From positions 5,183,164 to 5,247,163 of the forward strand of contig NZ_CP037452.1 in NCBI RefSeq assembly GCF_007754425.1: a stretch of DNA of 64,000 nucleotides, read 5' to 3'. Origin of the DNA: Gimesia fumaroli. Lineage in GTDB: Bacteria > Planctomycetota > Planctomycetia > Planctomycetales > Planctomycetaceae. Numbering within the stretch: the first letter of the stretch is position 1; each line of letters begins with the position of its first letter. The translations under genes were made by a program, and so were the position numbers. This document shows positions 46,019 to 55,300 of the stretch, in pieces. The notes under the pieces are model-generated. The model was not told where the DNA came from, did not search any database, and saw nothing but the letters and a program-made list of their open reading frames with translations.

Positions 46019-46810
46019 TTAGATCATGAAGTCGGTTTCACGCCCCAGAATTCGATCGACCAGATCCTGAGACAGGTCAATAGCGGGCGCCTGTTTTCCT
46101 GAAACATCGGTCGGGTTAATCCCACAATACTGTGACCAGGGTCCCAGGTGTCGCCAACGCCCGGCGCGATTCGGTTCGCTTTCCATTACCGGAGTCGTGC
46201 AACGATTACATCCGATCGTTGGATATCCTTGTTTGTGTAGTGGATTCGTGATGACCTGATTCTCTTTGAGATAGGCTTGAAATTCCTCTTTGGACAAACT
46301 TGCCAGGATATTCACTCGCAGGCAGTTCATGGCGGGATCGATCGCTAAAATGGGTACATTGGCACGCTGCCCTCCATCGGCACGACGTAGACTGCCGATC
46401 AAAGCATCGTACTGATCGGATACCTGAAGCAGCGGTTGTGTTTTTCGCAAATCACAACACTGCTCTTGCCCTTCGACGGAAAGGTACAAGATCCCGAGTT
46501 CCTCGATCTGCTCCTGCATCGTTTTCGCTGGTTCAAGAGTCACAATGTTGACACCGTACTCCTTGATTAGCTGATCGCGGGTATCCAAAGTTTCCTGAAA
46601 TAAAACGCCGGTATCAACAAACAGAATCGGAAGATCTGCTTTGATCTGACTGAGCATATGGGCAACAACGCATCCCGCACGCTGCATTGACGACAATGCT
46701 GCCAACCTGGTACCAAACATTTCCTGAGCCCAATGAATCAGCTCAAGAGGAGTTCGTTCTTCAAATGCTTCGTTGAGATCTGCTAAATCGGCTTGTGTGA
46801 GACGTGCCAT
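46019..46810 (-). CDS. cysH: Adenylyl-/phosphoadenylyl-sulfate reductase
   Basis: A 263-residue reductase of the PAPS/APS reductase family, which makes sulfite from activated sulfate. [14 protein letters not shown] is part of the nucleotide-binding PP-loop region. Paired Cys residues in [12 protein letters not shown] and in [13 protein letters not shown] indicate a 4Fe-4S cluster, as in APS-type reductases, rather than the cluster-free enterobacterial PAPS type. CAGGA precedes the ATG. It is 16 kb from sulfite reductase, so sulfate assimilation is not in one operon. Confidence 0.92.
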   Translation of the reverse strand: MARLTQADLADLNEAFEERTPLELIHWAQEMFGTRLAALSSMQRAGCVVAHMLSQIKADLPILFVDTGVLFQETLDTRDQLIKEYGVNIVTLEPAKTMQEQIEELGILYLSVEGQEQCCDLRKTQPLLQVSDQYDALIGSLRRADGGQRANVPILAIDPAMNCLRVNILASLSKEEFQAYLKENQVITNPLHKQGYPTIGCNRCTTPVMESEPNRAGRWRHLGPWSQYCGINPTDVSGKQAPAIDLSQDLVDRILGRETDFMI

Positions 46811-47037
46811 TCAAGTATTCCTGCGGCAATTTTCTCTCTGTGTTGATGCGAAGAGAAAATCGCTGAATTTGAAACATATTCCTGCAAATGTAGTGCAAAA
46901 TCTAATTTGACCACTTTATTCTCAGGAATTGTAGCGAACCCTCAGTAATACCTCAATGCGCGCATGAATGGGTTCTCGCCCATTCAGAGTGAAATAGATC
47001 ACGGTCTCCCCCAAACCGATTCAGGACAGTTAGAAAA
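46811..47037. other. Intergenic region between cysH and the HAD gene
   Basis: It contains the cysH promoter region on the minus strand. Nothing distinctive is visible and there is no clear terminator for the HAD gene. Confidence 0.4.
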
Positions 47038-47853
47038 TCAGGCCAGTAGTCGTTCCATCTTGGGAAAACGGGCCCCTTCCAATTGAAAGAACTCCTCTTT
47101 GTTCAGATCAGCAATGCTGTCTACTACCAGATCCGGCTGATAAGCGTAATAATCCAAGTCACCCAATGCAGTTCCTCCCGAGAGAACAAGCACGGAACGG
47201 TAGCCCATCTCCACGCCCCCCAGGATATCCGTTTCCATTGTGTCGCCGATCATCGTAGTCTGAGCTGAAGAAATTCCCAATTCCTGGCGGGCACTTCGCA
47301 TCATGACAGGGCTTGGCTTTCCAACACTAAAGGCTTTCTTCTTTGTCGCTGCCTCCAACATCGATACAATCGCTCCACATCCCGGCCGGAGACCATTTTG
47401 TGTGGGACAGTTGGGATCCATATTTGTGGCAATGAGTTTTGCCCCATTTTCAATCATCCGCACTGCCGCTTCGATCATTTCAAAATTCATTGATCGGCCT
47501 TCGCCCACGACCACATAATCGGGGTCATGATCAACAATCGAATATCCGTTTCGATGCAAGGCATGCAACAGGCCGCCCTCTCCAATGACATAGGCTGTTC
47601 CATTAGGCTTGCTCTGCGCAAGGAAACGGGCTGTCGCCATGGCACATGTAAAGATGTGTTCTTCCCCCACCGTAATTCCCATGCGGGACAATTTCGTGAC
47701 CACATCGCGGCGGGTTCTCTGGCTGTTATTCGTCAAAAAGATAAATGGCAGATCTCGCTTTTTGAGTTCATTGATAAAATCGACTGCCCCTTCAATCAGG
47801 TCAGTCCCTCTGTAAATGACACCATCCATGTCAATCAAGTATCCTGGTAACAT
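47038..47853 (-). CDS. HAD-IIA family phosphatase (NagD-like)
   Basis: A 271-residue phosphatase. Motif I is LIDMDGVIYRG, with catalytic Asp8 and Asp10. FLTNNSQRT is motif II, KPSPVMM gives the motif III Lys, and MIGDTMETDILGG is motif IV. The cap inserted between motifs II and III marks subclass IIA, whose members include NagD and 4-nitrophenyl phosphatases. It is cytoplasmic, with a small phosphometabolite as the likely substrate. AAGGA supports ATG 47853. Confidence 0.92.
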   Translation of the reverse strand: MLPGYLIDMDGVIYRGTDLIEGAVDFINELKKRDLPFIFLTNNSQRTRRDVVTKLSRMGITVGEEHIFTCAMATARFLAQSKPNGTAYVIGEGGLLHALHRNGYSIVDHDPDYVVVGEGRSMNFEMIEAAVRMIENGAKLIATNMDPNCPTQNGLRPGCGAIVSMLEAATKKKAFSVGKPSPVMMRSARQELGISSAQTTMIGDTMETDILGGVEMGYRSVLVLSGGTALGDLDYYAYQPDLVVDSIADLNKEEFFQLEGARFPKMERLLA

Positions 47854-48349
47854 CGCTTTCGGTCCTTGAATTAATAAATTTTGAGTCGAAACTCAGGTGG
47901 GATATCTTCAGATGCTGGAGCGCGCTCACTGAAAAAATCAGTGTTTGAATCGGGTCATGGAAGACTGTCTGTTAACTACAGCCCGAGGTGTTGTCTAAAA
48001 TTGAACTCCAAATTGACCATCAGAACAATTCATTTTAATTAGCATCTGCTGAAGCGTTTTAGCGCATTTAAAACAAAACATGTTAAAGGGACTTCGCAAT
48101 TGCCGTGCCGGACTCAATGCACGGATGAAATCAGACAAGCCTCACCGTAATCGTAACTCGTTTACTCAATACACGTTTCTGTGTTTGTTTGAGATTAGGA
48201 TTGATCTGAAAACCATCCAATCTTTATCAAGACCTCATATAGACACATTGCATTCGACTTAGCATTTAAGCGGAGCTGCACAGGAAATAGACACGAATTG
48301 ATGCGAGACCAAACAGGATCGCCAGTCTCATTTCCAAAAATCAGTAATG
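47854..48349. other. Intergenic region with no supported gene
   Basis: About 500 bases. The HAD promoter must lie at the left on the minus strand. A 60-codon plus-strand frame at 48080-48262 has no recognisable sequence. Confidence 0.45.
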
Positions 48350-48385
48350 AAAAACCCCGGCTGTCTAAGTAATAGACAACCGGGG
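48350..48385 (-). terminator. Terminator of hsp20
   Basis: CCCCGG plus TGTCTA pair with TAGACA and CCGGGG, with one mismatch between the helices. On the minus strand it runs into a short U-tract. It lies 45 bases after the hsp20 stop. Confidence 0.85.
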
Positions 48386-48429
48386 CCGCAACCAACAATT
48401 TTTTCAAAATGGAAGAGCAATCACAACTA

Positions 48430-48873
48430 TTACTCTGGCTTGGTTACATCCTGAATCTCAATTCGCTTCGGTTGCATTTCCAGTTTTTTCTCCAGAACCA
48501 CCGTCAATACACCTGCATCCAGTGTTGCAGATACTGAGGCCGGATCTACCCAGTCCGGCAACTGGACAACACGCCTGAACTTGCCATATCGGCGTTCATT
48601 ATGCAGATATTCACGGTCTTCAACCGACTTCCTCTCACCGGTCAGAATGAGATGACCATCCTGGATATCCAGCGAGAGCTCATCCTTTTTCATCCCCGGT
48701 ACATCCAGAGCTATATGGTACTTACTATCCTCTTCCCAAACCGAGAGGGGAGAATAAGCGCCTTCCATTCCTGGAAATGACTTCCCGAATAATTGACCAA
48801 AAGCATCATCTAAATCAGAACGAAGATTCGCAGAAAAAGGAAATCCTAATTTGTGAGAACGTGCGCTTAACAT
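48430..48873 (-). CDS. Small heat shock protein (Hsp20/alpha-crystallin family)
   Basis: A 147-residue ATP-independent chaperone that holds unfolding proteins. The alpha-crystallin domain runs from about residue 45 to 135: YHIALDVPGMKKDELSLDIQDGHLILTGERK, split here by DREYLHNERRYGKF, and the conserved A-x-x-x-x-G-V-L-x-V motif appears as ATLDAGVLTVVL. The C-terminal tail includes KRIEIQD. The upstream region carries three copies of a TGCCA-N3-TGrCA inverted repeat, which probably controls stress induction. Confidence 0.95.
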   Translation of the reverse strand: MLSARSHKLGFPFSANLRSDLDDAFGQLFGKSFPGMEGAYSPLSVWEEDSKYHIALDVPGMKKDELSLDIQDGHLILTGERKSVEDREYLHNERRYGKFRRVVQLPDWVDPASVSATLDAGVLTVVLEKKLEMQPKRIEIQDVTKPE

Positions 48874-48975
48874 GAGACTTGCTCCTTATCATTAAGAGAC
48901 AACATTATTTTAATTACGAAGACCAAGCTTTATTTCCAGCTCGCCCCTGAGCAATCAATGACATAGCATAACGCA

Positions 48976-49137
48976 TGCCATATTGACGCCAATCGAAACA
49001 AAATCCCCTTAAGTAGAATAAAACCAGGAGCTTATAGACAACCTTTTTTCGCACACCAGATTTCACAAAATCAAAGCCAACAAAAAAACTGCCATTTTGA
49101 CACACTCGGTAAGCGAATAAAAGACGCCATTATGGCA
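48976..49137 (-). promoter_or_regulatory. Three copies of an inverted repeat upstream of hsp20
   Basis: TGCCATATTGACG (48976-48988), TGCCATTTTGACA (49090-49102) and CGCCATTATGGCA (49125-49137) are variants of one imperfect palindrome, TGCCA-N3-TGrCA. The outer two are 35 bases apart, start to start. It is not the CIRCE or HAIR operator. It is likely a binding site for a stress regulator or an alternative promoter. Confidence 0.5.
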
Positions 49138-49156
49138 CCTTCCGTTGTCCAGCCGT

Positions 49157-49195
49157 AAAAAAACTCGCAGCAAACCAATTGATTTACTGCGAGTT
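49157..49195 (-). terminator. Terminator of glnA
   Basis: AACTCGCAG (49162-49170) pairs with CTGCGAGTT (49187-49195), followed on the minus strand by a run of seven U. It lies 39 bases after the glnA stop. Confidence 0.88.
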
Positions 49196-49234
49196 AATAT
49201 CAAATTCCCTCAGGAAGTTTTCAACCTGCTACGC

Positions 49235-50647
49235 TTACGCGTTATAGTAGAGATCAAACTCATAAGGATGAGGGCGTAAGCGGATTGGATCCAACTCTTC
49301 AGTCCGCTTGTGCTTGATAAAGGAATCAATCAAATCCTGACTGAAGACATCACCAGCTGTCAGGAAGGCACTGTCTTCTTCCAGTGCGATCAATGCTTCA
49401 TCCAAAGATTTGGGAGCAACATTGGTTTCGGCCAACTCTTCCGGTGTCATGTCATAAATGTCACGGTCCAAAGGCTCACCGGGATCAATCTTGTTCTGAA
49501 CACCATCAATCATGGCCATCATCAGAGCGGTAAAGCTAAGATAACCATTGGCGGTCGGATCGGGACAACGGAATTCAACCCGCTTCGCTTTAGGACTGCC
49601 GGAATACATTGGAATTCGGCAAGAAGCAGATCGGTTACGCTGGCTCATTGCCAGAGTCACCGGAGCTTCAAAGCCCGGCACCAGGCGGTGGAAGCTGTTT
49701 GCGGTTGGATTTGACAGTGCAATCAACGCTCGACCGTGTTTAAGGATACCACCAATGGCATGCAGAGCGAGTTCGCTCATGCCAGCATAGCCATCACCAT
49801 ACATCAATGTATCTCCGTCTTTCCAGAGAGAGATGTGAGTGTGCATTCCGGAACCGTTATCTTCAAAAACGGGTTTCGGCATGAATGTCACAGTTTTTCC
49901 ATTGCGTTTGGCAACGTTTTTGATGATGTACTTGTACCACATGAACTGGTCAGACATCTGCATCAGCGGTGCGAATTCCATATCGATTTCACACTGACCG
50001 GCAGTCGCGACTTCGTGGTGATGTGCTTCAACGACAATACCCACTTTTTGTAGTTCTTCAACCATTTCTGCACGCAGGTCACCATAGGTATCACTTGGTG
50101 ATACGGGGAAATATCCCCCTTTATATCCCACCTTATGCCCCAGGTTCCCTTCTTCAGACCGACCTGTATTCCATGCCGCTTCTGATGAGTCGATTTCATA
50201 CATGGCCCCTCTCTGATTAGAGAGATAGCGAACGTCGTCGAAGATAAAGAATTCAGGTTCTGGCCCGATAAAACAGGAGTCAGCAATACCAGTCTGCTTC
50301 AGATAAGCCAGACCTTTTTTAGCGACACCACGAGGGTCTTTGTTGTAATCTTCTTTGGTAATCGGATCGACGATGTCAGCCAGAACGCTGACGGTTGGCT
50401 GTTTGAAAAAGGGATCCAACTTAACAGTCTCTGGATCTGGCACAGCCAACATGTCTGAGCTGTCAATCGGCTGCCAGCCACGAATAGAAGATCCATCAAA
50501 ACCGACGCCATCCTCAAAAGTACCTTCGTCCCAGGTACTGATGGGGTACGAACAATGCTGCCAGGTACCAAAGATGTCGGTAAACTTTAAGTCGACCATC
50601 TTTGCGCCGTTTTTTTCTGCAAAAGCAAAAAAATCTTTGGGAGTCAT
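49235..50647 (-). CDS. glnA: Glutamine synthetase type I
   Basis: A 470-residue GSI enzyme that makes glutamine from glutamate and ammonia using ATP. Signatures: [40 protein letters not shown], and [11 protein letters not shown] around the active site. [11 protein letters not shown] contains the Tyr that is adenylylated in GSI-beta enzymes, so covalent control by GlnE is possible. The frame is open to 50737, but GAGGAG precedes ATG 50647 and that start matches the family. PII and glnE genes are not in the window. Confidence 0.97.
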   Translation of the reverse strand: MTPKDFFAFAEKNGAKMVDLKFTDIFGTWQHCSYPISTWDEGTFEDGVGFDGSSIRGWQPIDSSDMLAVPDPETVKLDPFFKQPTVSVLADIVDPITKEDYNKDPRGVAKKGLAYLKQTGIADSCFIGPEPEFFIFDDVRYLSNQRGAMYEIDSSEAAWNTGRSEEGNLGHKVGYKGGYFPVSPSDTYGDLRAEMVEELQKVGIVVEAHHHEVATAGQCEIDMEFAPLMQMSDQFMWYKYIIKNVAKRNGKTVTFMPKPVFEDNGSGMHTHISLWKDGDTLMYGDGYAGMSELALHAIGGILKHGRALIALSNPTANSFHRLVPGFEAPVTLAMSQRNRSASCRIPMYSGSPKAKRVEFRCPDPTANGYLSFTALMMAMIDGVQNKIDPGEPLDRDIYDMTPEELAETNVAPKSLDEALIALEEDSAFLTAGDVFSQDLIDSFIKHKRTEELDPIRLRPHPYEFDLYYNA

Positions 50648-51301
50648 CGCAATTTGCTCCTCTATAATGTCTGAGTGAAACAGCAGGTAAAGAGGCCCGT
50701 CATCCCCCCTGTCCCGCGAAGAACCGATCATATTCACAATAAGTCTAGTAAAGCATGAAGCAGAATTCTCTTATTTCATCCCGCCTCGGAAAAGTAATCC
50801 ATCAACCAACGAACGTTGCTATCGGAACACTTCTCACTTTACTTATTTCGTATGAGACACTTCAGCCCTGTTCACCGACAAAGTGAATTCAAGGACAAAC
50901 CCCATACTTCCCTGGTTACTTAATTTCATCATGATTTTAAGTAGATCGGTTGGAAACAACAGCGATTGCAGGAGATCGCAACCATACCGAACCCCATAGG
51001 CACAAGATGCAACCACGCTCAATGTTGACGGATTCTTCAGCAGGTACATCTTGTTTGACAGATTACTACCGTAACGAATCAACCCGTAGAAATCTACTGT
51101 CAGACTCCTGTCTCAGGATAAATCCTTGCTCGATCTGAGATTTCCTAACTCCTGACAATCAAATAGAATTGGAGACTCTTAACGATTAGCAAATCCTGTG
51201 AAACAAGTCGCTTTGAAAAACCGCATCACAGCCTATAATTAACCATTCTTAAGTAAATCAGTCCTTGCACCACTTCGTGGTAACAAACACTCCAGGAAAG
51301 C
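50648..51301. other. Intergenic region upstream of glnA
   Basis: About 650 bases between glnA and pdxJ, both minus. It should contain the glnA promoter. I looked for a sigma-54 GG-N10-GC pair and saw none that was convincing. No gene is supported. Confidence 0.45.
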
Positions 51302-52018
51302 TTAGATTGTGACCAATGCTTTCATCTCACGAACCGCCTGTTCCATTCCTACCAGGACAGCACGAGAGATAATGCTGTGCCCGATATTCAACTCACACAG
51401 ATTGGGAATCGCAGCAATTTTTCTCACATTGCGATACGTTAAACCGTGGCCCATGTGCAGCTTCAGGCCTTGCTCAACAGTAAACTCAGATGCTTTCAGG
51501 AGTGTTTCATATTCCTGCTGCTGTTCTTCTGCCGAAGAGGCGTCTGCATAACGGCCTGTATGCAGTTCGACTGCATGCACACCTATTTTTTTCGAGGCAG
51601 CGATCTGGTCAAGATCTGGATCAATAAACAGACTGACTTCAATGCCCACTTCTTGAAGCTGATGCACACAGGTTTTGACACGTTCGAGGTTTGAGATGAC
51701 ATCCAAACCACCCTCCGTCGTCAATTCCTCTCGTTTTTCCGGTACCAGTGAAATCTGATCGGGTCGGACTTCCAGAGCAATCGCGATCATCTCTTCTTCG
51801 GCTGCCATTTCCAGGTTCAATTTGACTTGAACCGTCTTCTTCATTGTATAGAGATCATGGTCCTGAATATGACGGCGATCCTCTCTCAGGTGCAACGTAA
51901 TGCCATCTGCGCCCCCTAATTCTGCCAGCACCGCAGCCCAGACCGGGTCCGGCTCATGGGTTAAACGGGCCTGTCGAACTGTGGCTACATGATCAATATT
52001 AACACCCAGGCCTGGCAT
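51302..52018 (-). CDS. pdxJ: Pyridoxine 5'-phosphate synthase
   Basis: A 238-residue TIM-barrel enzyme that closes the pyridoxine ring in the DXP-dependent vitamin B6 pathway. [15 protein letters not shown] is the diagnostic N-terminus. [34 protein letters not shown] and [15 protein letters not shown] hold catalytic and phosphate-binding residues. The frame is open to 52108, but ATG 52018 starts at the first barrel strand and gives the usual length. pdxA is not in the window. Confidence 0.96.
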   Translation of the reverse strand: MPGLGVNIDHVATVRQARLTHEPDPVWAAVLAELGGADGITLHLREDRRHIQDHDLYTMKKTVQVKLNLEMAAEEEMIAIALEVRPDQISLVPEKREELTTEGGLDVISNLERVKTCVHQLQEVGIEVSLFIDPDLDQIAASKKIGVHAVELHTGRYADASSAEEQQQEYETLLKASEFTVEQGLKLHMGHGLTYRNVRKIAAIPNLCELNIGHSIISRAVLVGMEQAVREMKALVTI

Positions 52019-52329
52019 GGTAGATTTTCTTTCTAAAGCGGAGTTAGATTCGAGAATTCTAATCAGAAAAACAGAACTGAGACAAAGTCCTACTTTCCCG
52101 ACAATCAAACGACAAAAAAGTTCTCTGAAATCTCAAAAAGATAAAACGTATATTATTGGATTTTGAGAGAATATCCAGAACCGGACTCTGCGAATCTCGG
52201 GCAATCATATTTTTTCTGAACAAAAACAAACTCTTTTGTCGCATTTTAGTACTCGCTGACGAATCACTTACGGATCAAGCATCCAGTTCCCTGTTTCCAA
52301 CTGATTCGCAACTTCAATTCAGCAGTGAG

Positions 52330-55300
52330 ATGACTATGTTTTTCCATAAATCCAGCAAGTTCTACAAACGTTTTATCACCAATATCTGCCAAAACCTCTT
52401 TCAGAAAACAAACCATTCAGCGAGACGAAGACGAAATGCGGCAAGCTATGCATACTCTCAAACAGAATTTCTTGAGGAGCGACAGTTATTAGCAGCCGAC
52501 GATTTAACCGACCTGAGCGATGATTTTGAAAACGCCGATACACTGCCCAACTGGCAACGGATCTTTCAAACAGAAGGCTGGGGCGGGGATCAATTGGAAA
52601 CCTGGGACATCGATGACACACAGCCCGGTAAAATGGTATTCGCGCCTCATACAACCGTCTGGTTTGATGACTACCGCGGTCCCTTGGTCTACAAGGAAAT
52701 CACTGGTGATTTTGTTGTGACGACTCAAGTACAGATTGGAGACCGTGACGACATTGGAGACAGCGACCTCGACGACATTCCAAACGGTTCAGAATTCTCG
52801 CTGGCGGGACTGATGATTCGTACTCCGCGGAATATTGTTAATCCCGAACTCGACTGGAGCGAGGGATCACAAGAGGATGACGGCACCAACAATGGAGAGA
52901 ACTATGTCTTTCTGTCTCTCGGTTGGGGAAATTCAGGAGATGAATTTGAATTGGAAACCAAAACAACGCGTAACAGCGACTCCGAACTCTTCCTGCAGGA
53001 TATGGGCAATAATTCTGTGATCAATCTGCAGATTGCCCGCATAGGTGATACCGTCTATACGCTCTATCAAATCCCCGGTGAAGAATGGGTCCTCAACAGT
53101 CGTGTCCCACGTCCGGATTTACCGGAAACACTTCAGGTCGGTATGGTGGCTTATACTGACTGGGAAAAAGCAAATGACTATGATCCGTTCTACCAAAACA
53201 ACAATACACTCCAGCCGGGTGGCTTCGATCCGACACCATACGTTCCTTTTCAACCAGACCTGGTTGCAGGATTCGAGTACATTCAGTTTGATCGTCCGGA
53301 AATTCCGGAATATTTACAGGATACAAATCTGGGAATCCATGCCACAAATTTGCAATTGCTTTCCTTCTTAGGCGAAAACGTCAATTCGCCGATTCTTCCT
53401 AATCCGGACACTGACTTTCCAATGGAGGTCGGCATGAACCTGGAAGGCATCGCGGACTGGAGCACGGCCTGGACTTTTACCGACATGGCTCACACCATGC
53501 GATCCTGGGTGAGTGTCAGCTACAATGAGTCTACATTTTCACAAGACTGGGGCTCCACACTGTTCGATATCAATCTGGATGAAAATGGCTGGCCTACCGA
53601 ATCCTACTCAACCACCAACGAAGAGGGGCAAACCATTACTCAACAACTTGTTGCTCCAATCTTGACAGGGAACGTGAATCCCGCCGGTATCTATCGGGCA
53701 GAATGGGATGGTGAAGCAACAGTCTGGCTTCCAGGAATCATTGAACAGGGAATCACCCCTGAAGGGCGCCATTACGCACTCCTCGATCTGCCAGAAAACT
53801 ATGATATCTTACTTACTGTGAGTGGTATTGATCCTACAAATTATTTCCGCGATTTTAACCTGTGGTTGCCCGACTACAATGACCAAAGTTTTGTCGGTCA
53901 GGACTGGCAGCCAGGTGATACTTTCTCTCCTTTCCATCCCTTGTTCCTTGAGCGTCTGGCTCCCTTTGAAACGTTGCGTTTTATGGACTGGATGCATACG
54001 AATGGTTCCGACATTGTCTCCTGGGATGACCGAGCAAAAGTCAGCGATGCGACCTTTTTTGGAAGTGATGACGATACCGAGTTTCATAACGGCATTGCCC
54101 CGGAATATATGATTGAGCTCTCTAATACACTGGATGCCAACCCCTGGTTTAACATGCCCCATATGGCGGACGATGACTTCGTACGTGAGTTTGCGGAAAT
54201 GGTCCGTGATAACCTTGATCCAGAACTGACGGTTTATGTTGAATGGTCCAATGAAATCTGGAACTACGCTTATGGTTTTGAGACCAGCTACTGGATCGAT
54301 GAGCAACTGAATCTACCCGAAAATGAGGGAATGAACTGGTTTGAATTTGCGGCCGGTCAAATACAGCATGATTTTGAAATCTGGCAGGATGTTTTTGCTG
54401 GACAGGAAGATCGTCTCGTACGTGTAGTCGCAGGCCAGCAAGCAACACCATCGGTTCTGGAAAACCTGCTCGCGTATATGGATGGAAACTTCGATGCAAT
54501 CTCAGTGACCGCATATGCCGGTCTCGGATATGATCAAATCTCTAGTTTTGATGAATTCACTACAGCCGATGATGTGATCGATACGATTCTGGAAGAATCG
54601 GTTCCATGGAGTCTGGCCCGCCTGGTCGATCATCAGAATATTGCAAATCAATATTCCGCAATCCTGGGTCGGGAAATTGATCTGGTCACCTATGAAGGTG
54701 GATCGCATCCCAGCGCTGCCAACTGGCCGGCCGAAGCAGCCGTGCATGAAGCTTCGCTTAGCCCTCGTATGTATGATGTTTATCAAGTGTTACTGAACGG
54801 TGCGGATCAGATTGGCGTTGATCTGTATAATCAATATGTATTTACCGGCAGCGGTGAGTCTGAAGACTGGGGCGACTGGGGACTGTTACATAATATGGAT
54901 CAAGCCCTTGAAGAGGCATACGAATATCAATCGCTTGTTGATTTCATCGACAGCAACACCGCTGTCCCGATTGTGAGTATTGAATCGCCCGCTTCCGGAA
55001 TCGAAGAACTCAGCACCTCGAATCTTGAATTCACATTCACCCGCAGTGAAGACAATCTGGATCAACCTTTGACTGTGACTTACCAGATTTCTGGAACCGC
55101 CACGGCCGGTGATGATTACATCAGCTTGACAGGAGAAATTACCTTCCTTGCCAATGAAACGTCAGTTCCGCTTATCGTCGGTATTCTGGATGATCTGATT
55201 GACGAAGACGATGAATCAATCGAAATCCAGCTTCTGGACCAGGATCATTACGACTTAGGGGAAGTCAATCTGGCAACAGGTCTGATTCTCGATGATGATT

